From an uncultured Nitrospirales bacterium (lineage in GTDB: Bacteria; Nitrospirota; Nitrospiria; Nitrospirales; UBA8639), in NCBI GenBank assembly GCA_958295805.1, contig OY282373.1, positions 1 through 64,000 of the forward strand: a stretch of DNA of 64,000 nt, in the 5' to 3' direction. Under the pieces are notes generated by a model. That model was not told where the DNA came from. It searched no databases and worked only from the letters and a program-made list of their open reading frames with translations. The position numbers and the translations under genes were made by a program. This document shows positions 24,236 to 33,400 of this stretch, in pieces (positions within the stretch are counted from its first letter, which is position 1; every line of letters starts with the position of its first letter).

Positions 24236-25188
24236 GGAGATCCTTCACTTGTCGTGCGGGCCTGTCGCCGGTCGTTCGGCCTGTCATCTGAGCGAAGCGA
24301 AGGATCGGCATTCCCGTCGCTCAGGACAAGCCGCCGTCGCGCTTCCCGGGCTGTGGCGATGGCTTGCTCCAACCCCTGCCCGTCTTTGGCTTCCACCAAC
24401 GCTTTGAAGTGGTGCACTTGCTTTTCCAAGGCTTCAATCATGACCAGCAGATTGTCCTGATTCCACAGAAAAATATCTCTCCACATTTCCGGTGAACTGG
24501 CCGCAATGCGCGTGGTATCCCGCAACCCGCCGCCGGCATATTCCAACAATTCCGTCACGCCCCGTTGTTGCAGGTCCATCACGGCATTCATGAGAGCGAA
24601 CGCCGCCACGTGCGGGAGATGGCTGACCGCGCCCAGGATCCAATCATGCCTCACGGGATCAATCAATCGTACGACCGAGCCTGCAGCTTCCCATACCTGT
24701 TGCACGCGACGTAAGGCCTCCGGGTCCGTGCGGGCGGTCGGGGTGATGAGGCACAAGGCTCCGGCGAACAATTCCTCGAATGCGGTGCCGACCCCTGATT
24801 GTTCCTTGCCCGCGATGGGATGAGCACCCACAAAAGACACGTGGTCGGGCACCAATGATTCCACCTGCTTCACCAAGGAGCCCTTGACGCTCCCCACGTC
24901 GCTCACGATCGTCCCAGGTTCCAGTACGCTTCCCCACGTCTTGAGATGCGCGGCATAACTTTCCACGGGCGTGGCGAGAATGACCATATCCGTGCCCGAC
25001 ATCGCAGCCTTGGGATCGCGTTCATACGCGTCAATGGCCCCGCGTTCCACCGCCAACGTCAGATTATCCAGGCTTCGCCCCACGCCCACCACGCGGTCGG
25101 CCAAACCCCGGCGCCTCAAGATCATCCCGAGAGACCCCCCGATCAATCCGACGCCGACAATCGTCACCTGTTTGAAATGCACGGCCAT
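24232..25188 (-). CDS. tyrA: Prephenate dehydrogenase
   Basis: A 318-residue NAD-dependent enzyme that makes 4-hydroxyphenylpyruvate. It has an N-terminal dinucleotide site VGVGLIGGSLGM, then VGAHPIAGKEQSG and HDWILGAVSHLPHVAAFAL. The final 30 or so residues (from LSDGNADPSLRSDDRPN) are polar and match the translation of a dispersed TCATCTGAGCGAAGCGAAGG-type repeat, so the C-terminus has been extended by repeat insertion. I chose ATG 25188 as the start of the domain. The 4-base overlap with aroA suggests coupling. Confidence 0.93.
   Translation of the reverse strand: MAVHFKQVTIVGVGLIGGSLGMILRRRGLADRVVGVGRSLDNLTLAVERGAIDAYERDPKAAMSGTDMVILATPVESYAAHLKTWGSVLEPGTIVSDVGSVKGSLVKQVESLVPDHVSFVGAHPIAGKEQSGVGTAFEELFAGALCLITPTARTDPEALRRVQQVWEAAGSVVRLIDPVRHDWILGAVSHLPHVAAFALMNAVMDLQQRGVTELLEYAGGGLRDTTRIAASSPEMWRDIFLWNQDNLLVMIEALEKQVHHFKALVEAKDGQGLEQAIATAREARRRLVLSDGNADPSLRSDDRPNDRRQARTTSEGSP
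24281..24306 (-). repeat. TCATTCTGAGCGAAGCG-type repeat fragment inside tyrA
   Basis: CTGTCATCTGAGCGAAGCGAAGGATC resembles the elements at 42719 and 50601. It lies within the last 75 bases of tyrA and encodes part of its C-terminal tail. Confidence 0.6.
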
Positions 25189-25325
25189 GATGGGGAAGCA
25201 GTTCCTATGCAAATCCAAATCGAAGGAAAAGTATAAAGTGCGTACTTATGGGACTGCAATACATTCGTATGGATACACCTTTGACACTCGAAGAGCGACA
25301 AAAGACTTTTTCAAAAGTTATCCTC

Positions 25326-25354
25326 TTGACATTGCGTTCGCTTAAACGTACGCT
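25326..25354 (+). promoter_or_regulatory. Promoter of the yefM-yoeB module
   Basis: A consensus -35 box TTGACA (25326-25331) and a -10-like TACGCT (25349-25354) are separated by 17 bases. The ribosome site GGAGG follows at once, so the leader is short. The overlapping CGTACG-containing stretch could be an operator. Confidence 0.45.
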
Positions 25355-25374
25355 TTGGAAAACGGAGGTGAACC

Positions 25375-25617
25375 ATGACGACTCTTAACGCAACCGAAGC
25401 CCGGGCCAGGTTATACAAGTTGATTGACGAGGTTTCCCAAATACATGAACCCGTCGTGATTACAGGAAAAAGAAGTAATGCCGTCCTTCTTGCAGAGGAA
25501 GATTGGAACGCGATCAATGAAACGCTCTACCTGACCTCTATTCCAGGAGTGCGAGAATCCATCATTGAAGGAATGGCAACCAGCCTTGATGCGTGTGATA
25601 AAGAACTTGACTGGTAA
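25375..25617 (+). CDS. yefM: Phd/YefM-family antitoxin
   Basis: An 80-residue antitoxin with MTTLNATEARARLYKLIDEV at the N-terminus, followed by PVVITGKRSNAVLLAEEDWNAINETLYL, the typical Phd/YefM fold. The acidic C-terminus should mask the toxin. ATG 25375 has GGAGG 6 bases upstream. Its stop overlaps the toxin start (TAATG). The pair sits antisense to the aromatic amino acid cluster, between tyrA and hisC. Confidence 0.93.
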   Translation: MTTLNATEARARLYKLIDEVSQIHEPVVITGKRSNAVLLAEEDWNAINETLYLTSIPGVRESIIEGMATSLDACDKELDW

Positions 25618-25877
25618 TGTGGGAACTGTATTTCACCCGGCAAGCCAGGAAGGACGCCAAAAAGCTGGCTGCCGCCGGCTTAAAAGAAAACGCTGAAGAA
25701 CTGCTTGATCTCCTTCGAGAAAATCCCTACCAAAATCCCCCACCGTATGAAAAATTAGTCGGCGATTTAGCCGGTGCTTGTTCTCGGAGAATCACGATAC
25801 AGCATCGGCTAGTGTATCAGATACTTGAAAAAAGGAAAGCCGTAAAGGTGTTACGTTTATGGACGCATTATGAATAG
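25617..25877 (+). CDS. yoeB: YoeB-family toxin
   Basis: An 86-residue toxin of the RelE superfamily that cleaves mRNA in the ribosome. Family features are FTRQARKDAKKLAAAGL, NPYQNPPPYEKLVGDLAGACSRR and IQHRLVYQILEKRKAVKVLRLWTHYE. The catalytic residues Glu (YEKL), Arg (SRRI), and the C-terminal His-Tyr (THYE) are present. It overlaps the antitoxin by one base. Confidence 0.94.
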   Translation: MWELYFTRQARKDAKKLAAAGLKENAEELLDLLRENPYQNPPPYEKLVGDLAGACSRRITIQHRLVYQILEKRKAVKVLRLWTHYE

Positions 25878-25948
25878 AGGCAACCTTCATAATCATGAGA
25901 GTCTCCCCGCGAGTCCCTTCGAGGCTCAGGGGAACCTCAGGGCAGGCG

Positions 25949-27046
25949 TCAGGCGTCGATGACGGCACACTGGCCGATGACGTCGGCCAAGGCCTTGAGG
26001 AAGCGCCGGTTTTCCTCAGGCTTTCCGATGGTCACCCGAATCATGGACCCGTGAATGTGTCGAACGATGACGCCTTGGTGCAGCAGTCGGGTAAAGACCT
26101 CATGCCCGTCCCGACGGGTGTCGAAATACACGAAGTTCGCCTGACTCGGCAGGGGATCAAATCCTAATCGTCGAAGACCGTCGTCCACCGCCGCCATTCC
26201 CGTTTCATTGATTGCATGACTGGCGGCGACGTGCTCGTCATCCCCTAACGCCGCCAAGGCCGCGTGTTGGGCCAACGTATTGGTGTTGAAGGGATTGCGC
26301 ACCCGTTGAAGATAGCCGACGATTTCCGGAGTCGTGACGCCGTAGCCGATCCGCAACCCGGCCAACCCGTAGATTTTAGAAAACGTCCGCAACACCGCCA
26401 CTTGGCGTCCTTGTTGCACGTATGCGACGGCGTTGGGAAAGTGCGGGTCCCGCACGTACTCATAATACGCTTCATCGAACACCACGATCACGTGGTCCGG
26501 CACGGTGTTCATGAACGCCTGGACGGCCTCGTGCGTGACCACCGTCCCCGTGGGATTGTTCGGGTTACAGACAAACAGCAACCGCGTTCGGCTCGTGATC
26601 GCCCGGGCCATGGCCGAAAGATCGTACCGCCAGTCTTTCAGCGGCACTTCCACGCAGATCCCGTGTCCCCCGGTCACGGCGAGCTTATACATGACGAAGG
26701 TCTGATCCGCCATCACGGCTTCATCCCCCGGAGCCATGAACGTTTTCACCAGCAAGCTGAGAATCTCATCGGATCCATTGCCCACCACGACGTGATCGGC
26801 CCCCACTTTCCACCGCTCGGCCAGCGCGCGGGTGAGATGATGCGCTCCACCGTCAGGATAGCGGTGCAGGGTGGCGGTTGTCTGGGTAAGCGCGGCCATG
26901 GCCTTGGGTGAGGGGCCCAGCGGATTTTCATTCGAGGCCAGCTTGACCGCCCCATGAATGCCGAGTTCCCGCTCCAGCTCATCCAGGGGTTTCCCCGGCG
27001 AGTACGGGACCAAGTTGGCAATGTCGGGATGCACGCGGATGGGCAC
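25949..27046 (-). CDS. hisC: Histidinol-phosphate/aromatic aminotransferase
   Basis: A 365-residue PLP enzyme of the HisC family. It has LASNENPLGPSPKAMAAL (about 40), YPDGGAHHLTRALAE, VVGNGSDEILSLLVKTF, CNPNNPTGTVV and RTFSKIYGLAGLRIGYG (the PLP Lys in SKIYG). In this cluster between pheA and tyrA it may use prephenate or aromatic keto acids besides histidinol phosphate. The start is GTG 27046, five bases after GAGGA, just after the pheA stop; a longer reading would overlap pheA. Confidence 0.92.
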   Translation of the reverse strand: MPIRVHPDIANLVPYSPGKPLDELERELGIHGAVKLASNENPLGPSPKAMAALTQTTATLHRYPDGGAHHLTRALAERWKVGADHVVVGNGSDEILSLLVKTFMAPGDEAVMADQTFVMYKLAVTGGHGICVEVPLKDWRYDLSAMARAITSRTRLLFVCNPNNPTGTVVTHEAVQAFMNTVPDHVIVVFDEAYYEYVRDPHFPNAVAYVQQGRQVAVLRTFSKIYGLAGLRIGYGVTTPEIVGYLQRVRNPFNTNTLAQHAALAALGDDEHVAASHAINETGMAAVDDGLRRLGFDPLPSQANFVYFDTRRDGHEVFTRLLHQGVIVRHIHGSMIRVTIGKPEENRRFLKALADVIGQCAVIDA

Positions 27047-27054
27047 GTGGTTCC

Positions 27055-28137
27055 TCAGGTGTGCATGGGATACGAACCGAGAATCTTCAAGAACAAACAC
27101 CGGCTCTTCAATTCTTCCAACGTCCGCCGGATTCTCTCCTCATTAACGTGTCCCTCAAAATCGACAAAAAAGATATATTCCCAAGCTTTTCGACGTGAGG
27201 GCCTGGATTCGAGCTTGGTCATATTGATGCCGTTGGAGGCAAACGGTCGCAGTGCGTCATAGAGCGCGCCGGCTTTATCCTTCACGGAGAACATCACCGT
27301 GGTTTTCTCTTTTCCGGTTGGGTCCGAGGCGTGTTGGCACAACACGAGAAATCTCGTGAAATTGTTGACGTTGTCTTCAATCCTCGATTTCAGAATGTGA
27401 AGCCCGTACACGTGAGCGGCAAGGTCTGAAGCAATGGCCGCGGCCCCGGGCTCCGCGGCACAGCGTTCCGCCGCGCGGGAGGTGCTGGGTGTCTCGGCCG
27501 CGGGAACGTTGGGCATATTGGTCTCCAACCAATTGCGACACTGCGCCAGGGCATGAGGATGGGAATAAATCGTGGCGACGTCTTCGATCCGCTCACTCTT
27601 CGACATCAGGTGATGAGAAATTTCCTGCATGACCTCACCATAGATCGTCAGGTTGGAGTCGATAAACAGGTCAAGGGTGTAATTCACCACGCCTTCCGTC
27701 GAATTTTCGATGGGCACGACTCCATACAGCGCGCGGCCGCGTTCCACTTCATCAAACACTTCCTTAATCCCGCTGACCGGCACGTATTGGGCGGATTGCC
27801 CGAATTTTCCCAATGCGGCCAAATGCGTGAACGTGGCCGGAGGCCCGAGGTAGGCCACGGTTTGCATCCCTTCCAACGACAGGGAGGCGGACATGATCTC
27901 CCGATAGACCGGACGAATGGCTTCGTTGGGAAAGGGGCCGGAGTTCTGACGCCAGAGACGTTCGACGATAGCCGCTTCGCGGCCCGGGGTGTGCAGCAGG
28001 GCATTCGGGTCCGCTTGGCGTTTGGCCTTCCCGATGGCAATAACGTGACGCGAGCGCTCATTGAGGAGCGTCAGGATCTCATCGTCCAGTCGATCAATCT
28101 CCTTCCGGGAATCGTCAATGCGTCGTTGCTCAGCCAT
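27055..28137 (-). CDS. pheA: Chorismate mutase / prephenate dehydratase
   Basis: A 360-residue bifunctional enzyme for phenylalanine synthesis. The chorismate mutase part runs RIDDSRKEIDRLDDEILTLL to about residue 90. The dehydratase part has VAYLGPPATFTHLAALG, GVVPIENSTEGVVNYTLDL and SHPHALAQCRNWL. The C-terminal ACT domain (TTVMFSVKDKAGALYDAL, then NMTKLESRPSRRKAWEYIFF) carries the ESRP motif for Phe feedback. Start taken as ATG 28137; a GTG at 28149 is possible. It is the first gene of the leftward aromatic cluster. Confidence 0.95.
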   Translation of the reverse strand: MAEQRRIDDSRKEIDRLDDEILTLLNERSRHVIAIGKAKRQADPNALLHTPGREAAIVERLWRQNSGPFPNEAIRPVYREIMSASLSLEGMQTVAYLGPPATFTHLAALGKFGQSAQYVPVSGIKEVFDEVERGRALYGVVPIENSTEGVVNYTLDLFIDSNLTIYGEVMQEISHHLMSKSERIEDVATIYSHPHALAQCRNWLETNMPNVPAAETPSTSRAAERCAAEPGAAAIASDLAAHVYGLHILKSRIEDNVNNFTRFLVLCQHASDPTGKEKTTVMFSVKDKAGALYDALRPFASNGINMTKLESRPSRRKAWEYIFFVDFEGHVNEERIRRTLEELKSRCLFLKILGSYPMHT

Positions 28138-28234
28138 ACCGTGCCCCACGTGCGCAAGAGCATACGCAGACGCCCACGCCTTTGCAAGAAAACCGATTTC
28201 TTAACCCGAAACGGGTCGAGACTCCCTGATCCTC

Positions 28235-29029
28235 TTACAATCGATTCAATTCGCGCTGTTCCACGGCTGAGGAGACCGTTTTCACCAGCCGATCTTTCCA
28301 GAGTGGTTTGACGAGAAAATCTTTCACGCCGTCGCGAATCATCCCCGCTAACTTTTCGGATCGCAGCAGTCGGGACTGCATGTCCCGTTCTCGTTGAATC
28401 AACAGCCACAAGAGTTTCGACGCAGCCCCACCGAGCACCTCCGTCCGTTCACGTTTGTTCTCGGCAATCAACCCTTCCATGGACGGATCACCGGTGACGT
28501 CAATGATGAGGTCTACATCATCCCGCCGGACCAGGCTCATCGCATCATGGACCACCGGCACGTTGGATTTCTGCGCCAGTTGCAGGCCAGGAGCATCAGG
28601 GTCTTTGTCGGTCATGCCCACCACCTGGGCGGCAGGAAGATGAAGAAACACGTCGAGAAGCGCCTGTCCTCCTTTTCCTGCTCCCACAATGGCCATCTGG
28701 ATTTCTGAAGAACCCGAATCCTGTTGTTCAAGCAGTCCCGTTAAGGCGATCAAGGGAACGTGCGGAAATTGGGTTTTGAAATAATTCAGGGAATCCATCC
28801 CCACGTTCTTGTCGATATCCGTGATGACGGCATCAAGCAACAGGGGATTTTCACCTTCATTGGCCACGCGGACCGCCTGATCCTGCGTCTTAGCCTCCAA
28901 CACGTCGAACCCCGCGGTTTCCAAGGTCGTCCGCATCTCGTGACAAATATCGGGATCGTCCTCAACCAGCAACACGCGGCCGTACCCTGGTGTGGAACCA
29001 AACATCGCTGCAGTTTTCGGTTCTGTCAT
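28235..29029 (-). CDS. Response regulator receiver interrupted by a Rossmann-like domain
   Basis: A 264-residue protein with an unusual build. Residues 18-99 are the first part of a receiver domain: RVLLVEDDPDICHEM (acidic D24/D25), phosphoacceptor D71 in AVITDID, and T97 in PLIALTG. The last receiver part, with the conserved Lys (GVKDFLVKPLW, K241) and the final helix, comes only at residues 229-262. Between them, at about 101-228, lies a separate domain: AIVGAGKGGQALLDVF (GxGxxG nucleotide-binding start), VVGMTDKDPDAPGLQLA, DVDLIIDVTGDPSMEG and the helix SKLLWLLIQRERD. So an NAD-binding-like sensor fold is inserted after beta-4 of an otherwise intact receiver. ATG 29029 has a strong AAGGAGGG site. 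No kinase gene is adjacent. Confidence 0.8.
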   Translation of the reverse strand: MTEPKTAAMFGSTPGYGRVLLVEDDPDICHEMRTTLETAGFDVLEAKTQDQAVRVANEGENPLLLDAVITDIDKNVGMDSLNYFKTQFPHVPLIALTGLLEQQDSGSSEIQMAIVGAGKGGQALLDVFLHLPAAQVVGMTDKDPDAPGLQLAQKSNVPVVHDAMSLVRRDDVDLIIDVTGDPSMEGLIAENKRERTEVLGGAASKLLWLLIQRERDMQSRLLRSEKLAGMIRDGVKDFLVKPLWKDRLVKTVSSAVEQRELNRL

Positions 29030-29060
29030 GATGACCCTCCTTGATTATCAACGGACGTGA

Positions 29061-29098
29061 AAAAAGCCCTTCGGATTTTCAACGTCCGGAGGGCTTTT
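29061..29098 (-). terminator. Rho-independent terminator, possibly bidirectional
   Basis: AAAAAGCCCTTCGGA and TCCGGAGGGCTTTT form a long GC-rich stem with A-runs and T-runs on both sides. It can end leftward transcripts from the ppk2 side before the response regulator gene. Confidence 0.7.
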
Positions 29099-29302
29099 CC
29101 TGAATCTGGCACATCAACGGTCAATAGAAAGACGGCTACCCCATCAACGACCTCTTCGCTGAATGATGTCTCTTACTGAAATGATATACCCCCTCCTCAA
29201 GCGTGTCCAGGCGGACGTGGCCTCACTCACGGATTCTCGACGTTGAAAAACCGGCAATGACCAGGCTCGTCCTCCGACGCCAAGCCGACCCTTGCCTTCA
29301 CC

Positions 29303-29464
29303 GTGACGTCTTCTTCATCATCGGAGTGGGACAACGAGGCCTTGCTGACATCCATGGCGAATCCGACCAAACGTCTCTCCACGGTGTTTTGTCAACCGAC
29401 GTCCACGAACGAAGAACTCGCGGCCTATCAAGCCTTGGTCGAATCCCGCTCGCGGGCGAGCTAG
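29303..29464 (+). CDS. Possible 53-residue ORF or remnant
   Basis: A reading from GTG 29303 (or ATG 29354) to TAG 29464 gives a protein-like sequence: SSEWDNEALLTSMANPTKR, then STNEELAAYQALVESRSRAS. I recognise no family and see no ribosome site. The end overlaps the stop of ppk2 on the other strand. It could be the tail of a decayed gene. Between 29100 and 29302 I see nothing else. Confidence 0.22.
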   Translation: MTSSSSSEWDNEALLTSMANPTKRLSTVFCQPTSTNEELAAYQALVESRSRAS

Positions 29465-30369
29465 CCGTTCTTTTTTCCTGAGCCTCGAAGGTCCCGTCCT
29501 GAGCCTTGAAGGACCTTTTTCGCGTGGGTGTACCGTTGTTGCTGTTCCGACCCGATTCTGGGATACGCAAGGCCGAGCCCCTTTAACGTCTTCACGATGA
29601 TCTCGGCGATACAGGTTCGCATGTAGGGCTTGTTGTCCGCGGGAACGACATACCAGGGCGCCCATGGTCGCGAGGTGGCATTCAGGCACTCTTCATAGGC
29701 CTTCATGTAGCGATTCCAGAGTTTCCGTTCCTTCAGATCTTCCTCGGAAAACTTCCAATATTTTTCGGGTTGTTCGAGCCTGGAGAGCAACCGTTTCTTT
29801 TGTTCAGCCTTGGACACGTTCAACCAGAACTTCAAGATGATCGTGCCGTTGCGCGCCAGATGCTTCTCATGGTCGCGAATGGATTCGTATCGCTCCGCCC
29901 AGAGCCGCTTCAGATCGACGGGATTCCGCGGGACGTCTCTTTCCAGCCATTCGGGATGCACCCGTACAATGAGCACTTCTTCATAATAGCTTCGATTGAA
30001 GATGCCGATCTTGCCCCGTTCCGGCAGTCGAAGGCTCGTCCGCCACAGAAAATCATGTGCCCGTTCCGAGGCCGTCGGCGTTTTGAACGAAAAGACTTGG
30101 CATCCGGAAGGATCGACGCCGCTCATCACGGCTCGAATGGTACTATCCTTCCCCGCGGCATCCATCGCTTGAAAAATCAGTAGCAACGCATATCGTTCAT
30201 CGGCATAGAGCATGCGTTGCCACCCATCCAGTTCATTGACGAGTCGGTGAAGCCTTGACGCGCAGATTTTTTTGCTCGGGGCCTCGGCCGGCGGACGGGT
30301 TCGCGCCTCCTTCACGGCAAATGACCCATCAAATGGAACAAGACACGGATGAGAGGGAACCGGAATCAT
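29461..30369 (-). CDS. ppk2: Polyphosphate kinase 2 family protein
   Basis: A 302-residue enzyme that transfers phosphate between polyphosphate and nucleotides. It has the PPK2 P-loop FQAMDAAGKDSTIRAVMSGV near residue 67, RLPERGKIGIFNRSYYEEVL with the Walker-B-like region, HLARNGTIILKFWLNVSK and NRYMKAYEECL. The type that phosphorylates AMP or ADP cannot be settled by eye. The last 15 or so residues (VLQGSGRDLRGSGKKNG) read through a CCTGAGCCTCGAAGG repeat, so the natural C-terminus may have been replaced. Cytoplasmic. Confidence 0.9.
   Translation of the reverse strand: MIPVPSHPCLVPFDGSFAVKEARTRPPAEAPSKKICASRLHRLVNELDGWQRMLYADERYALLLIFQAMDAAGKDSTIRAVMSGVDPSGCQVFSFKTPTASERAHDFLWRTSLRLPERGKIGIFNRSYYEEVLIVRVHPEWLERDVPRNPVDLKRLWAERYESIRDHEKHLARNGTIILKFWLNVSKAEQKKRLLSRLEQPEKYWKFSEEDLKERKLWNRYMKAYEECLNATSRPWAPWYVVPADNKPYMRTCIAEIIVKTLKGLGLAYPRIGSEQQQRYTHAKKVLQGSGRDLRGSGKKNG
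29478..29520 (-). repeat. CCTGAGC-TCGAAGG repeat at the ppk2 3' end
   Basis: CCTGAGCCTCGAAGG and CCTGAGCCTTGAAGG occur 19 bases apart. The same words occur in the element at 50601-50672. Confidence 0.5.
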
Positions 30370-30431
30370 CGTGCGTGCAACATACTCCTCAATTCGCTGG
30401 TGGCCAAGTACCCGTCACGGTCCACTGACCG

Positions 30432-33400
30432 CTAGCCACTGGACCGGTGCCGCCCCAGGATATCTTCGACAATGACGTACACCGAGGGGACGATGGTGAG
30501 AATAATCACCGTGCCGAAGAGAATCCCGAACCCCAGAGAAACGGCCATCGGAATGATAAACCGAGCCTGGAGCGACGTCTCCAACATCATCGGGGCTAAT
30601 CCGAAGAACGTGGTCAAGGACGTCAGGACAATGGGACGGAAGCGTTTCATCGCGCCGCGAACGACCGCGTCGTGCAGGGGAACCCCTTCCTCTCCGCGAA
30701 TTCGATTCGTCTCGACGATCAACACCAAGGAATCATTCACCACGACGCCCGCCAACGCCACGATGCCGAACAGACTGATGATGCTGAGTCCATAGCCCAA
30801 GAGGATGTGCCCGATCACCGCGCCGATAATGCTGAATGGAATACTCAGCATCACGATCAGCGGTTGCACGTAACTTCTGAACGGCACGGCTAATAACCCG
30901 TAGATCAGAAGCAGGGCCAAGGTAAATCCAACGGTCATCGAGGAAAGTGCTTCTTGCTGTGACGCTTGCTCGCCTTCCAGCGAATACGTGAGCCCCGGAT
31001 ATTTCCGTTGTAACGCTTCCAATTCATTAGCGGTGACTTTCCCCACGATGGCGTTGGCATTGGCGATTTGCTGGTCCACGTCGGCCGTGACCGCGACGAT
31101 TCGACGTCCGTCGCGGCGTTTGATCTCCGTATACGCGTGGCCCGGATCAACCTCCACGGCCTCGGCCAAGGGAATTTCCCCTCCCTCCTCCGTGAACAAG
31201 ACCAGATGTTCGACCGTGAAATAGGAACGGCGTTCCTCTTCGGGCAGCCTCACCATCACCTTCACTTCATCGCGTTTTCGTTGTTGACGCAGAGCCTCAA
31301 TGCCGTAAAAGGCGCCGCGCACTTGCCGGGCCACGTCCGTCGTATTGAGTCCGAGGCTTCGAGCTTCCGGCTTGATTCGAAAACTCATTTGCGGTTTACC
31401 CAGTGACACGCCGTCATCAATATCAATGACTCCTTGATAGTGAGACAAATCCTCGGCCAACTCCCGGGCGGCGGCTTCAAGCGTGGCTCTCGACCGATGC
31501 GTGAGTTCCACGTCGATCGCCGCGCCGCCCGTCGGCCCGGTACTGGATTCAAAATTGAGCGTTTCCACGCCCGGGATCACCCCCACGGCCGCTCGCCAGT
31601 CATTGGCAAAATCCGCTCCACTGAAATCCCGTTGATCCGCGGGCACTAAAAAAACCATCATCCCGACGAGGTGGCTGCCCGGTGTCGCCACGGCTCGACT
31701 CGGCCCCGCTCGCGGCACCGGTGAACCGAGCTGGCTATAGACCCCTCGCAACACGGCATCGCCCCCGCGTCGTTCGATCGTAGCGGTGGCCGTCTCTTCA
31801 AGGCGGCTCAAGACGGTCCTGGAACGTTCTACCGGCACCCCATAGGGCAGGGTGGCCTGGACCATAATAATTTCCGAATCAATCGCAGGGACAAAATGAA
31901 AGGGAAGGTGGCCGCCGGCCACCACGCCCAGGGCCAGAATCAACAACGCCACCCCCACGGCAACCGTGACGTACCGATTGGTCAGCACGAAGCGAAGAAA
32001 CGGCTGATAGTGCGCGTGGATGAAGGCGTGCATGGCGTGACTGAACCACCGTCGCGGGCGATCGAGCACGTCCCAGCCCGTGGCGTGGCCCCGCGTTCTT
32101 CCCAAATGCGCCGGCAACACGAACAAGGACTCGATCAGCGAGACCACAAACACCGCCACCACCACGGAGGGAATCTGTCGCACGAAATTGCCCATGTCGC
32201 CGGGGATGAAAAACATGGGCAAGAACGCCGCAACGTTGGTGAGCACGGCAAAGGTGATGGGACCGGCAATCTCCCGCGCACCGACGATGGCCGCCTGGAG
32301 AAACGGTAATCCCTGTTCCCGTTTCTGGTAAATGATTTCGCCCGCCATCACGGCGTCGTCGACGATAATGCCCAACGTGATGATGAATGCAAACAAGGAA
32401 ATCATGTTGATGGAGGTCCCGGTCAGGGAGATGAACAAGAACGAGCCGATGATGGCCGTGGGCAGGCCGACCGTGACCCAGAACGCCAGTTTGAAGTCCA
32501 GAAACAAGCCAAGCAGCACCAGGACGAGCATCAAGCCGAGAAACGCGTTCTTCAATAACAACTGCATTCGGCCTCGATACAGTTCGGCGTAGTCACCCCA
32601 GACTGCCAGATCAATGCCGGCCGGCAACTCCGGCCGTAATTCAGCCAGATACGCCCGGACGGTATCGGAGACCGACTGAGGCGTTTCCATGCCGACGCGA
32701 AACACTTTGACCTGGATCGCCGGTTGTCCGTTATAGAAGGCTTCTTCATCTGTTTCCGCAAAACCATCGTGGACCGTGGCAACGTCGCCCACCGTGATTC
32801 TGGTACCGTCCGGCGTCGAGATCACGGGCACGTCGGCGAATTCCCGGGCAAAATCACGACGCTCCTGCGTGCGCAATAACACTTCGCCGTTGGCGGTCTT
32901 GACCCCTCCCCCGGGCAGTTCGATGGCGGCTTCTCCGACCTCCCGGGCAATCCGGTCGAGGGTCAAGCCATAGGCCCGCAGGTGCCGTTGCGGCACTTCA
33001 ATGGCAATTTCTCGGGGACGGGCCATGCCCAGGTCCACGAGCGTGACGCCGGGGCGTTGCAACAAGTCATCACGGATACGTTCGGCCACGTCACGGAGAA
33101 TCTGTTCTTCCTGATCGCCGGACACCATCACCGTCAACACCTGATTGCGAACTTCGACCACACTGATGACGGGTTCTTCGGCCAATTCCGGAAACGACTG
33201 AATGCTGTCAATCTCGTTGTTGACGTCTTGCAGGAGACTGTTGACATTGGCGTCGCTGACCAGCTCAATCTCGACCAGGGCTTTATTCTCACTGGCCGTG
33301 GACGTGACGGTTTCGACGCCGTCCAGCCCTCGCACGGCGTTTTCGACGGCCAGAATGATGCCCTGCTCGATTTCTGCCGGGCTGGCACCGGGATAGGCCA

